Source of the DNA: Candidatus Krumholzibacteriota bacterium
GTDB lineage: Bacteria; Krumholzibacteriota; Krumholzibacteriia; LZORAL124-64-63
DNA: 45,986 nt
Assembly (NCBI GenBank): GCA_024275485.1
Contig: JAJRZA010000018.1
Coordinates: 1 to 45,986, forward strand
Direction of reading: 5' to 3'
Of this stretch, positions 1-8,041 are shown in pieces. The notes beneath the pieces are model-generated. The model saw nothing but the letters and a program-made list of their open reading frames with translations. It searched no databases and was not told where the DNA came from. The position numbers were made by a program, and so were the translations under genes. Position 1 is the stretch's first letter. Each line of letters starts with the position of its first letter.

Positions 1-135
1 AAGAAAAAGGTAGCCAAGAAAAAGGTAGCCAAGAAAAAGGTAGCCAAGAAAAAGGTAGCCAAGAAAAAGGTAGCCAAGAAAAAGGTAGCCAAGAAAAAGG
101 TAGCCAAGAAAAAGGTGACCAAGAAAAAGGCAGCC
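1..135 (+). repeat. 15-bp tandem repeat (KKKVA-coding)
   Basis: Seven identical copies of the 15-mer AAGAAAAAGGTAGCC (1-105) are followed by two variant copies (106-120 with GTGACC, 121-135 with GCAGCC). The array probably continues left of the window. The period is a multiple of three, so copy-number change by slippage would lengthen or shorten the lysine tail without a frameshift. Confidence 0.95.
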
Positions 136-150
136 AAGAAGAGAAAGTAG
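1..150 (+). CDS. C-terminal tail of a lysine-repeat protein (partial)
   Basis: The frame is open from base 1 and ends at TAG 148-150, giving 49 visible residues; the start lies outside the window. It is made of a 5-residue unit, KKKVA, ending KKKVT, KKKAA and KKRK. Such tails occur on bacterial histone H1-like proteins, HU variants and some topoisomerase I proteins, where they bind DNA or RNA nonspecifically. Which of these it belongs to cannot be told from the tail. It is followed at once by a strong hairpin terminator, which supports a genuine gene end. Confidence 0.7.
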   Translation, partial: KKKVAKKKVAKKKVAKKKVAKKKVAKKKVAKKKVAKKKVTKKKAAKKRK

Positions 151-176
151 TGTGGGGCCTGTTGGCCGACACGAAA

Positions 177-212
177 AGAAAACCGCCGGAAAGTAATTTC
201 CGGCGGTTTTCT
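177..212. terminator. Bidirectional Rho-independent terminator
   Basis: Perfect 16-bp stem (177-192 pairs with 197-212) around a GTAA loop, with a GC-rich core CCGCCGG and an A-rich left and T-rich right flank. It sits between the rightward lysine-repeat gene and the leftward outer-membrane gene, so it can end transcription from both sides. Confidence 0.93.
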
Positions 213-250
213 TTATATGGTCAGGGATTCAGACTGTTCGGAATATGCAG

Positions 251-1138
251 CTAGTTGTCTTCTGCAGCCTGCAGTTCGGCAAGATGGGCAGCACGAACGT
301 TGGCCGGCACAACGTCGATGTACCAGGTCAGACCCAAAGAGAAGGTGGTGTATTTGACGATGTTGGAATATCCCAATTCATCCACTTCGAAGGCGAAGGT
401 GGTCAGATCAACCTGGCCAATTAGGCTGAGATTGTCCTTAAGATGGGTTTCCAGGGCAAAATTACCTTCCAGAAAGAGGGCGGTTTTGTCTTCCAGATTG
501 CTGAAGCGGTTGATCATACCGCCAAGACCGAAACCGAGTTTGGGGGTGAGACCAAAGAAGGTGGCAGGGCGAGCATCATAGGCGAGATGCACACCACCCT
601 TGATAAGGTTGAAATCCGGATCTTCATCCACTTGGACGCGCTGGTCAAAGGAGCGGTCTTCCGGAACAGGCATGTAGCGCATGGTCGTGATGGCTTTTCC
701 CGAGGCATAGGTGCCCACCAGGTCCAAATGAAAATCCCTGTTTACATAGAGGCCAACCCGTCCACCAAAGGCAGGACCGGATTGGATTTCCTTGATGGCT
801 GCATCGTAGTGCAGAATATCCAGGCTTTCAGGAAGGATCTCCCCGTTGAAAGCGATAATGTCGCCCGCGCCGTCAGTTTGAACGGTGCGCTCACCGAGAG
901 GCTGGTTTTCGAGGTAGGTTGCCCCGGAGAAGTTGCCGTAAAAACCGGTCAGGGTATAGGCCTTGACTTTATAATCGGAAAAATGGAGTTCTTCTTCCAT
1001 AAATTCCAGGTTGGCATTGTCGACAGGAGCATCCGTATCGGGAGCGTCCTGTTGGGCCAGCAAGCTTCCTGGGAAAAGGAAAAAGACCAAAGCCAGGGTC
1101 AGCGCCATGGGCAATTCGAATATCTTGGCAGTCTTCAT
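251..1138 (-). CDS. Outer-membrane beta-barrel protein, putative
   Basis: 295 aa. The start at 1138 is chosen because AGAGGTGA lies just upstream and the protein then begins with a signal peptide: MKTAK, a hydrophobic run rich in L, A and F, then a cleavage-like SLLAQQ around residues 22-27. The frame is open further upstream, but that extension lacks these signals. The mature part has alternating amphipathic strands (for example LTGFYGNFSGA, GGRVGLYVNRDFHLDLVGTY, FSLGLTWYIDVV near the end), typical of an 8- to 10-strand barrel. There is no specific family motif, so a structural or small-porin role is inferred only. It is a single leftward gene ending at the bidirectional terminator at 177-212. 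Confidence 0.75.
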   Translation of the reverse strand: MKTAKIFELPMALTLALVFFLFPGSLLAQQDAPDTDAPVDNANLEFMEEELHFSDYKVKAYTLTGFYGNFSGATYLENQPLGERTVQTDGAGDIIAFNGEILPESLDILHYDAAIKEIQSGPAFGGRVGLYVNRDFHLDLVGTYASGKAITTMRYMPVPEDRSFDQRVQVDEDPDFNLIKGGVHLAYDARPATFFGLTPKLGFGLGGMINRFSNLEDKTALFLEGNFALETHLKDNLSLIGQVDLTTFAFEVDELGYSNIVKYTTFSLGLTWYIDVVPANVRAAHLAELQAAEDN

Positions 1139-1553
1139 CAATTCACCTCTGCCAGCTCCAGGCGTATTCAAATACGGCCATTTGGCTGGCGATTGGGTTT
1201 TCGGTTGGGGTTGCAACGGCCTGACAGGAGAAAAAACATGAACCACTGCCTGATCCGGAACACGAATAACGTTAATGGTCCCAGGGTTTACTGTCCAGAA
1301 CTTTCGCTTGTTAGCTTGGTGCCCGGGTGCAAAACCAGGGATAACTTCGGGCCGGTTGACAGGCTGTTGTCGTGCTATTACCATTGCCATTCGTCGAAAA
1401 AACCGGCTCCGGGGTGGGTCATTGGCCTGCTGTGGCTGTCCGAAACATAATCTGGTAAGCTTTTGAGCTGCGAAACTGAAGCCTCGGCGCAGTTTTATAG
1501 TACGCTGGCGACCGGACAAACCCCCATTCCCCTTCTACTCGGGAGGATGACCG
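1139..1553. other. Divergent intergenic region, 415 bp
   Basis: Separates the leftward barrel gene from the rightward EF-G-like gene, so promoters for both should be here. The best rightward -10 candidate is TATAGT (1496-1501), about 50 bases before the TTG start, but I find no good -35 at 16-18 bases from it. Several open frames cross this interval, but none has a ribosome binding site or a recognisable product. No RNA gene or repeat was seen. Confidence 0.5.
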
Positions 1554-3647
1554 TTGAAAACCTATCCCATGGAAAAGATTCGCAACATTGCCTTGGTTGG
1601 ACCCCACGGTGTCGGCAAAACCAGTCTTGCCGATGCCATGCTTCATGTTACCGACAAAGTGGGTCGCCGCGGCAACGTGGATGATGGATCTTCTGTTTTT
1701 GATTTCTCGGAGGAGGAAATTGAAAAGAGGCAGACCATTTCCGCCAGCTTGGCCTGGACAGAAATTGACGGCGCCAAGATCAATATTATTGATACTCCCG
1801 GTGTGGACGACTATCGCGGTGATGTCTCTGCCGCCAGCCGGGTGGTCGAAGGTCTGATGTTTGTGGTCAAAGGCGACGGTGGCTTTGAGGTTGCTTCCGA
1901 AAATCTGTGGAACATGCTGCGCGAGACGCACCTTTCCACCTTTATCGTCGTCAATCGCATGGGAAAGGAACAAGCCGACTGGCGAGGTACCCTCAACGGT
2001 CTGAAAGACCGGGTCAGCGGTGCTGCTCCCCTGCAGTTGCCCATCGGCCAAGGCGAAACATTCGAGGGTGTCATTGATCTGATCCTTATGAAGGCCTTTA
2101 AACTTGAAGGCCACCACGCGGTGGAGATGCCCATCCCCGATGATATGCAGGATGCGGTGGAAGAAGCCCACGAAATGCTGATGGACGCTGCGGCCAACGC
2201 CGACGACGACCTGACGGAAAAATTCCTGGAAGAGGAAACCCTCAGCCATGAAGATGTCATCCTTGGTCTGAAAAAGGGAACTCTCGAAGGTACCGTATAT
2301 CCCATACTTTTCACCGATGCGGTCAGTGAAATCGGTGTGACTTCTCTGCTGCGCTCCATCGTTAACCTTGTGCCAAGTGCCTTCAGTCGTACCCGCAAGG
2401 AAATGAAGGGGCTTATCCCGGGAACCGATGAGGAGACCTCGTTCACTCCCAGTGCCGATGGCCCCACCGTGGCCTTCGCCTGCAAGCGTCAATACGAAAC
2501 CCAGGGCGGCGACGTGACCTGGCTGCGTGTTTTCAGTGGATCCCTTAAAAGTGGTGATAACTTCAAATGCAGCGATGGTCACAGCAGTGAGCGCATGGGG
2601 CAGTTGAATGTAACCATGGGCAAAAACAAGGAAAAAATTGATGTGGCCGGGCCCGGTGATATCGTTTTGGCAGCAAAGCTGAAGCACACCCACATCGGAA
2701 CCACCCTGACCCGGAATATTGAGTTCGCCTTCGAACCCATAAAATACCGTGTGCCCACCAGTGCCGATGCCATCAGGCCCAAAGTCAGTGGCGAAGAAGA
2801 TAAAATGGCTGCCGGTCTGAACAAGTTGCGCGAAGAAGATCCCACCTTCCAGCTGATCCATCAGCCGCACCTGGGTCAGACCCTGTTGGCAACCCAGGGC
2901 GACATCCATACCAACACCATTCTGGAAAAGCTCAAAAAGCAGACCGGTGTGGAAGTGGATCGCCGCCGACCCCGCATCAACTTCAAGGAGACCATTCGCG
3001 GCACCGCAGAGAAACAGGGTCGCCACAAGAAACAGAGTGGTGGCCGGGGGCAGTTTGGTGATGTGCACATTCGCATGGAGCCCATGCCACGCGGGGAGGG
3101 CTTTGAATTCGCCGACGAAATCGTCGGTGGCGTCGTGCCCGGCAAGTTCATTCCAGCCGTGGAAAAAGGCTGTCGTGAGACCCTGCTGTCGGGTTTGATC
3201 GCCGGCTATGAAATGGTCGACGTCAAGTGCGCGCTGTTCTTTGGCTCCTACCACAACGTCGATTCCAGTGAAGCCGCCTTCAAGATGGCTGCGGCCAAGG
3301 CTCTCAAGGGTGCCGTCAACGAAGAAGCCGCCAAGTTGCGGCCGGTTATCCTGGAGCCGGTCATGTCCGTTAGGATCGTGGTTCCCCAGGCTTACATGGG
3401 TGACGTGATGGGTGATGTTTCAACTCGTCGCGGTGCCATCCAGGGCAGCGATCAGGATGGACCTTACCAGGTGGTGACGGCCAATATTCCCGAAGACGAA
3501 CTGTACCAGTATGCTTCGGCATTGCGGTCGTTCACCCAGGGTACTGGGACCTTCACCATGGAGTTTTCGCACTATTCGGAAGTTCCCGGTGATGTGCAGA
3601 AACGCCTGGTCGAGGAGCACAATTCCCACAGGACCGAAGAAGAGTAG
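1554..3647 (+). CDS. EF-G-like translational GTPase (divergent paralog)
   Basis: 697 aa from TTG 1554, placed 7 bases after GGGAGG; the ATG at 1569 is too far from that site. The overall order matches elongation factor G: P-loop GPHGVGKTS (16-24), DTPG (80-83), domain II, domain III, domain IV with GGRGQFGD, and a C-terminal EF-G V-type domain. Two signature residues differ from true EF-G. The His after DTPG that activates water is Val84 (DTPGVDDY), and the guanine-specificity motif NKxD reads NRMG (134-137). EF-G2/FusA2-type paralogs are known also to lack the His, so this is most likely a non-housekeeping member of that kind rather than the translocase. It precedes yebC by 8 bp and is probably co-transcribed with it. 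Confidence 0.88.
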   Translation: MKTYPMEKIRNIALVGPHGVGKTSLADAMLHVTDKVGRRGNVDDGSSVFDFSEEEIEKRQTISASLAWTEIDGAKINIIDTPGVDDYRGDVSAASRVVEGLMFVVKGDGGFEVASENLWNMLRETHLSTFIVVNRMGKEQADWRGTLNGLKDRVSGAAPLQLPIGQGETFEGVIDLILMKAFKLEGHHAVEMPIPDDMQDAVEEAHEMLMDAAANADDDLTEKFLEEETLSHEDVILGLKKGTLEGTVYPILFTDAVSEIGVTSLLRSIVNLVPSAFSRTRKEMKGLIPGTDEETSFTPSADGPTVAFACKRQYETQGGDVTWLRVFSGSLKSGDNFKCSDGHSSERMGQLNVTMGKNKEKIDVAGPGDIVLAAKLKHTHIGTTLTRNIEFAFEPIKYRVPTSADAIRPKVSGEEDKMAAGLNKLREEDPTFQLIHQPHLGQTLLATQGDIHTNTILEKLKKQTGVEVDRRRPRINFKETIRGTAEKQGRHKKQSGGRGQFGDVHIRMEPMPRGEGFEFADEIVGGVVPGKFIPAVEKGCRETLLSGLIAGYEMVDVKCALFFGSYHNVDSSEAAFKMAAAKALKGAVNEEAAKLRPVILEPVMSVRIVVPQAYMGDVMGDVSTRRGAIQGSDQDGPYQVVTANIPEDELYQYASALRSFTQGTGTFTMEFSHYSEVPGDVQKRLVEEHNSHRTEEE

Positions 3648-3655
3648 GGGCGATC

Positions 3656-4285
3656 ATGTCAGGACATTCAAAATGGGCGAACATCAAGCACCGTAAAGGC
3701 GCTCAGGACGCCAAGCGGGCCAAGGTCTTCACTCGTCTGATCAGGGAAATCACCGTGGCGGCCCGTCAGGGTGGCGGCGATGCCGAGTCGAATCCGCGTT
3801 TGCGGTCGGCCATGCTCACAGCCCGCAGCTCGAACATGCCCAACGATACCATCGAAAAAGCGATCAAACGCGGCACCGGTGATATCGACGGCATGATCAT
3901 CGAGGAAATCACCTACGAGGGTTATGGCCCCGGCGGTGTGGCCATCCTCGTGGAGTGCCAGACGGACAACAAGAACCGCACCACCGCCGAAGTGCGCCAT
4001 TGTTTTGGTAAGTTCAACGGCAACCTGGGCTCCAACGGGTGTGTGACCTTCATCTTTGACCGCAAGGGCGTGGTCATGCTCGACGGCGAACGCTGTGACC
4101 TTGAAACCGTCATGGACGCGGCCATCGATGCTGGCGCCGAAGATGTGGAAGAAGATGGCGACCTGATCAGTGTGACCACTGCCATGGAGGACCTTCTTTC
4201 GGTGAGCGAGGCGTTGACCAGGGCCGATCTTCCCGTGATGTCCAGCGAACTGGCGCAGATCCCCAATACCCTGACCAAGGTGTAA
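3656..4285 (+). CDS. yebC: YebC/PmpR-family protein, interrupted before its C-terminus
   Basis: 209 aa to the first stop. It begins MSGHSKWANIKHRKG, the family signature, and carries ARSSNMPNDTIEKAIKRGTG and YEGYGPGGVA. YebC proteins act as transcription regulators or as translation factors that relieve ribosome stalling at proline-rich stretches. Family members are usually about 240-250 aa. Here TAA (4283-4285) stops the protein after ...NTLTKV, although the same frame continues for 41 more codons of recognisable YebC C-terminus to TAG 4409-4411. The product is therefore either truncated or made by readthrough. The AUG follows the EF-G-like stop by 8 bases. Confidence 0.9.
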   Translation: MSGHSKWANIKHRKGAQDAKRAKVFTRLIREITVAARQGGGDAESNPRLRSAMLTARSSNMPNDTIEKAIKRGTGDIDGMIIEEITYEGYGPGGVAILVECQTDNKNRTTAEVRHCFGKFNGNLGSNGCVTFIFDRKGVVMLDGERCDLETVMDAAIDAGAEDVEEDGDLISVTTAMEDLLSVSEALTRADLPVMSSELAQIPNTLTKV

Positions 4286-4411
4286 GAAAAGGACGCTCTT
4301 ACCCTGATGAAGCTGATCAATCACATGGATGACCTGGACGATGTATCGCAGGTCTCGGCCAACTTCGACATAGACGATGAAGTGATGGCCAAGATTGAGG
4401 AAAGCCTTTAG
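4286..4411 (+). pseudogene. yebC: Detached C-terminal segment of yebC, in frame after TAA
   Basis: Same reading frame as the upstream yebC, with no shift. It encodes EKDALTLMKLINHM, then DDVSQVSANFDIDDE, then a short tail to TAG. The 'DDVxxVxxNFDIxDE' pattern is the normal end of YebC proteins, so the segment has clearly been held under selection until recently or still is. It has no ribosome binding site and no good start of its own. Confidence 0.85.
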
Positions 4412-4461
4412 GCTGTCATAGGATTCTATCTGTAGACTTGCCGGGCACAGGGTAAACATCA

Positions 4462-4492
4462 AGAACAGTGCCCCCCGGGGGGTGCTGTTTTT
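4462..4492 (+). terminator. Terminator between yebC and ruvC
   Basis: Near-perfect stem: 4464-4476 (AACAGTGCCCCCC) pairs with 4477-4489 (GGGGGGTGCTGTT) with two G-T wobbles, followed by a T run to 4492. A few central C and G bases must form the loop. It separates the EF-G-like/yebC unit from ruvCA. Confidence 0.8.
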
Positions 4493-4555
4493 GATCATTT
4501 GGCTGAATATTTTTCAAACCTGCTTGGCTTGCGTTTGGAAGGAAGAGGTTACCAC

Positions 4556-5023
4556 GTGATCGTGCTGGGAGTCGATCCTGGAAGTCATGCGACCGGCTTC
4601 GGTGTTATCAGCACCGGGCCGGTCGTTCTCATGTTGGAAGGTGGCGTGATCCGCACCAACAGCAAGGCACCTCTGGAGGAGCGCCTGCAGACCATCTATA
4701 CTGGGTTGTCGGAGGTGTTTGAGCGTCACGAGGTGCAGGCTATGGCGGTGGAGGACCTGTTCAATGCCAAGAATGCCCGCAGCTCACTGATATTGGGCCA
4801 CGCTCGCGGGGTTATTCTTCTGACCGGGTCCCAGGCTGGTCTGACGGTGGGGTCCTACGCTCCCCGTGAAATTAAAATGGCCCTCACCGGCAACGGCAAC
4901 GCCGCCAAAGAGCAGGTGCGCTTCATGGTCATGCGCATCCTGGGATTGAAGGAAGAGCCTCCCATGGACATGAGCGATGCCCTGGCCGTGGCCCTGACCC
5001 ACCAGCAACGGAGGATGAGATGA
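4556..5023 (+). CDS. ruvC: Crossover junction endodeoxyribonuclease RuvC
   Basis: 155 aa from GTG 4556, 7 bases after GGAAGAGG. With this start the acidic catalytic residues fall at D7 (VLGVDPGS), E66 (AVEDLF), D138 and D141 (DMSDALAVA), the same numbers as in E. coli RuvC, which supports the start over the TTG at 4499. RuvC is a dimeric RNase H-fold nuclease that resolves Holliday junctions together with RuvAB. Its stop overlaps the ruvA start (ATGA), so the two are translationally coupled. Confidence 0.95.
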   Translation: MIVLGVDPGSHATGFGVISTGPVVLMLEGGVIRTNSKAPLEERLQTIYTGLSEVFERHEVQAMAVEDLFNAKNARSSLILGHARGVILLTGSQAGLTVGSYAPREIKMALTGNGNAAKEQVRFMVMRILGLKEEPPMDMSDALAVALTHQQRRMR

Positions 5024-5622
5024 TCGCATTTCTGGATGGGATACTGGCCGTCGGCGGTACCGGGGCCGTGATCACCATTGGCGGGGGCATTGGGTTGGAT
5101 GTGCAACTTTCTGCCCGGAGTGCGGATAGCCTGCCTGCTGTCGGACAGCCCATCAAGCTGTGGACCCACCTTGCCGTGAGGGAAGACAATTGGTCTTTAT
5201 ACGGGTTCATTGAGGCCGAAGAACGGGCCATGTTTCGGTTGTTGATTTCGGTGACGGGCGTGGGGCCGAAGGTGGCCATGGGGATGTTGTCGAGGGCGTC
5301 CGGGGACGAAATCGCCCAGGCTTTGCGCACCGGGGATGAAAAGGCGCTGGTGCGGCTGCCGGGGATTGGGAAAAAGAGCGCGGCGAGGTTGATTGTGGAG
5401 TTGGGGCAGCGGATTCCCGAATCCGTTCTTGGGGGGATGGATATGGGTGGGGAGGCTGGTGCCGTTTCTTCTGCTGGGTTGAGCGAGGCCTTGGCTGTGT
5501 TGCAGGCCATGGGGCTGGCTCCTGCAGCGGCGCAGCAGGCTTTGCTGAAGGTGAGGCAAAGGGATCCTGAAGTCAGCGAGGATTTGGAAGCGTGGGTTCG
5601 GGCGGCTTTACGGGGAATTTAG
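5020..5622 (+). CDS. ruvA: Holliday junction branch migration protein RuvA
   Basis: 200 aa, the usual RuvA length. It has an N-terminal OB fold starting MIAFLDG, then two helix-hairpin-helix motifs (ISVTGVGPKVAMGML near residue 80 and LVRLPGIGKKSAARLI near 115), then an acidic/Ala-rich linker and the C-terminal domain III (LSEALAVLQAMG) that binds RuvB. RuvA forms the tetramer that holds the four-way junction for the RuvB motors. It begins inside the ruvC stop codon. Confidence 0.96.
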   Translation: MIAFLDGILAVGGTGAVITIGGGIGLDVQLSARSADSLPAVGQPIKLWTHLAVREDNWSLYGFIEAEERAMFRLLISVTGVGPKVAMGMLSRASGDEIAQALRTGDEKALVRLPGIGKKSAARLIVELGQRIPESVLGGMDMGGEAGAVSSAGLSEALAVLQAMGLAPAAAQQALLKVRQRDPEVSEDLEAWVRAALRGI

Positions 5623-5731
5623 TATTGTGACACCATCTGCAAGGGCAGCTTGATTATCTTCATATTGCCAAGGAAGACTGACTGAAACCGGATGTGGCCA
5701 TGCGGTGGGTCACGGCGAAGTCCCTTTCCCG

Positions 5732-5759
5732 TTGATTTTCCGGCCCAGTGCCCTAGAAT
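5732..5759 (+). promoter_or_regulatory. Candidate sigma70-type promoter for ruvB-queA-tgt
   Basis: TTGATT (5732-5737), a 16-base spacer, then TAGAAT (5754-5759), 55 bases ahead of the ruvB TTG. It explains the 192-bp gap between ruvA and ruvB, which otherwise contains nothing recognisable. Confidence 0.5.
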
Positions 5760-5814
5760 TCTCTCAAAGCCATGGCTACTTCCAGAGACCCAGCCCAAAG
5801 GACAAAGTTCAATC

Positions 5815-6852
5815 TTGGAAGATCAACGCTGGACAGACCCCAAACAACAACAACAGGACGAGGATCTGGACCTAAGTCTGCGACCCCGCCGCCTGAACGA
5901 CTTTATCGGGCAGGAAGCTCTCAAGGATAACCTGCGCATCTTCATCCAGGCCGCCCGTCAGCGTGGGGAGGTGCTGGACCATGTCCTGTTGCACGGTCCT
6001 CCGGGTCTGGGCAAAACCACCCTGAGTCAAATTGTAGCCGCTGAAATGGAATTGGAATTGCGCCTCACAAGTGGGCCCGCTTTTACCAACGCCGCCGAAC
6101 TAATCGCCCTGCTCAGCGAACAGTCTGACCGTCGGGCCATTTTTATCGATGAAATCCATCGGCTCGGCAGGGTCATTGAAGAGCATCTCTACCCGGCCAT
6201 GGAAGACTGGCGGGTGGAGCTGATCATCGACAAGGGACCCAACGCTCGGCATTTCAATCTGCAGCTGGAACCATTCACCCTGATAGGGGCCACCACCCGA
6301 GCGGGCCTGATTACACCGGCCCTGCGCAGTCGCTTCGGCATCGTCTTTCATCTGGATTTTTATCCGCCCGAAGATCTGGCCATCATCGTCACCAGATCGG
6401 CCGGAATTCTGGGCATCGACATCGACCAAAAAGGTGCGTTGGAGATTGCCCGACGCAGCAGGGGCACCCCGCGCGCTGCCAACCGCCTTCTGCGACGGGT
6501 ACGCGACTTCGCCCAGGTCCTTGGCAAGCCAATCATCGATCGCGAGACGGCAGATATGGGACTGACCAAACTCGGGGTGGACGTTCTGGGCCTGGAGCCC
6601 TTGGATCGCCGATACCTGAAAACCATCATGGACCATTTCGACGGTGGACCGGTGGGCATCAGCAACATGTCCGTCAGTCTGGGCGAGGAGTCCGATACTT
6701 TGGAAGATGTGGTGGAGCCCTTCCTCATCCAGTCGGGCCTGTTGAAACGCACCAATCGCGGGCGCGAAGTGACTGCCCATGCCTATGTGCATCTGGGCCT
6801 GGAAAAACCAACGGACGGACCGGGCTCCGGCATTCAAGGTGAGTTGCTTTGA
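5815..6852 (+). CDS. ruvB: Holliday junction branch migration ATPase RuvB
   Basis: 345 aa from TTG 5815, preceded by AAAGGA at 5797-5802; the open frame upstream adds about 41 residues not expected in RuvB. Domains are an AAA+ core with Walker A GPPGLGKTT, Walker B IFIDEIHRL, sensor 1 GATTRAG (the RuvB signature) and arginine-finger region RSRFGI, then a winged-helix C-terminus with GGPVGISN and LIQSGLLKRTNRGR. Hexamers pump DNA through RuvA-bound junctions. Its TGA overlaps the queA TTG. Confidence 0.96.
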   Translation: MEDQRWTDPKQQQQDEDLDLSLRPRRLNDFIGQEALKDNLRIFIQAARQRGEVLDHVLLHGPPGLGKTTLSQIVAAEMELELRLTSGPAFTNAAELIALLSEQSDRRAIFIDEIHRLGRVIEEHLYPAMEDWRVELIIDKGPNARHFNLQLEPFTLIGATTRAGLITPALRSRFGIVFHLDFYPPEDLAIIVTRSAGILGIDIDQKGALEIARRSRGTPRAANRLLRRVRDFAQVLGKPIIDRETADMGLTKLGVDVLGLEPLDRRYLKTIMDHFDGGPVGISNMSVSLGEESDTLEDVVEPFLIQSGLLKRTNRGREVTAHAYVHLGLEKPTDGPGSGIQGELL

Positions 6853-8018
6853 GTGCAGGCAGTGAGTGGCAGTTTGATCTTCCCGAAGAGTTGATCGCCC
6901 AGGACCCTCCGGAGCGCCGGGGCGATTCGCGTTTGATGCTGGTGGAACCTGACGTCGGCCCGGTGGGTGAACACGTCTTCAGGGAATTGCCTTCCATTTT
7001 GCAGCCTGGTGATTTGCTAGTGCTCAACGACAGCCGTGTCTTGCCTGCTCGCCTGATGACCAGGCGGGTGGATACCGGCGGCCAGGTTGAGGTTTTGCTG
7101 ATCCGACCGGTCAATCCGGGGACCTGGTTGGCCATGGCCAAACCCGCTCGCCGCCTTCGCCCGGGCATCCGTCTTGCCATCGGACCCGATGGCCAGTTCC
7201 TGGAAATTTTAGAAAAACGTGACGACGGACAAGTCCTGGTAAACTCGAACCCCGATCCCTGGAAACTGGCCGCCGACCATGGGGCTATGCCTCTTCCTCC
7301 ATATATTCGGCGGGATGATGATGATCCCCTCGGTCTGGAACGTGGCGAGCGTGATCGGGTACGCTACCAAACAGTTTACAACCTGTCCGATTCCACCGGC
7401 GCCGGGTCGGTGGCTGCGCCCACCGCAGGCCTGCATTTTTCGGATAAAACCATGTCCGCCCTGGCTGATCAAGGCGTGAAGATTGCACGGGTATCGTTGC
7501 ACGTGGGACCTGGTACTTTCAAACCGCCGACCGAGGAACAGATCGCCGCCGGTCGTCTACACCGGGAATTTTTCCGTTTCAGTGCGGAGACTCATCATTT
7601 GGTGACTGAAACCCGCGCCAAGGGCAGACGGGTGATAGCCGTGGGGACAACCAGTCTGAGGGTCCTGGAAACTATCTTCCGCCTCGGACTCGAGACAGCC
7701 GACCAGGATCATTTGGAATTTGCCCCTACGGCCAGTGATCCCGATCCTTTCTTCACCGGCAGCGCCCAACGCAACAATGATGGGCACTGGAAAGTCACCG
7801 GCATGACCAGGCTGTTCATCCAACCACCGGATCGGGTGAGCGCCGCCGACGGCCTTCTGACGAACTTCCACCTGCCCGGCTCATCCCTGCTTATGTTGGT
7901 GGCCTGCCTCGCCGGTGAAAAAACCTGGCGTTCAGCCTACACCGTGGCGGTGGAAAAGAAGATGCTTTTTTACAGTTATGGTGATTGCATGCTGCTGTTG
8001 CCCGGCTTTGGACAATAG
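6849..8018 (+). CDS. queA: tRNA preQ1(34) S-adenosylmethionine ribosyltransferase-isomerase QueA
   Basis: 389 aa from TTG 6849, overlapping the ruvB stop (TTGA). It transfers and isomerises the ribosyl moiety of SAM onto preQ1 in tRNA to give epoxyqueuosine. Family blocks are [52 protein letters not shown] and [10 protein letters not shown] near the end; the last block usually reads YGDAM, so Cys replaces Ala here. It is adjacent to tgt, the enzyme that installs preQ1, as in many genomes. Confidence 0.95.
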   Translation: MSAGSEWQFDLPEELIAQDPPERRGDSRLMLVEPDVGPVGEHVFRELPSILQPGDLLVLNDSRVLPARLMTRRVDTGGQVEVLLIRPVNPGTWLAMAKPARRLRPGIRLAIGPDGQFLEILEKRDDGQVLVNSNPDPWKLAADHGAMPLPPYIRRDDDDPLGLERGERDRVRYQTVYNLSDSTGAGSVAAPTAGLHFSDKTMSALADQGVKIARVSLHVGPGTFKPPTEEQIAAGRLHREFFRFSAETHHLVTETRAKGRRVIAVGTTSLRVLETIFRLGLETADQDHLEFAPTASDPDPFFTGSAQRNNDGHWKVTGMTRLFIQPPDRVSAADGLLTNFHLPGSSLLMLVACLAGEKTWRSAYTVAVEKKMLFYSYGDCMLLLPGFGQ

Positions 8019-8041
8019 CTGTTAGCCCAAAGGACAAACTC

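Noticed and set aside
1-135. Repeat array considered as CRISPR
   Set aside because: Units are directly adjacent 15-mers in a coding frame, without spacers.
443-1450. 335-residue open frame on the plus strand
   Set aside because: Opposite the signal-peptide-bearing barrel gene; no start signal and the translation has no recognisable domain.
1419-3254. 611-residue open frame on the minus strand
   Set aside because: Lies wholly opposite the EF-G-like gene, has no ribosome binding site and no family pattern; a shadow caused by codon bias.
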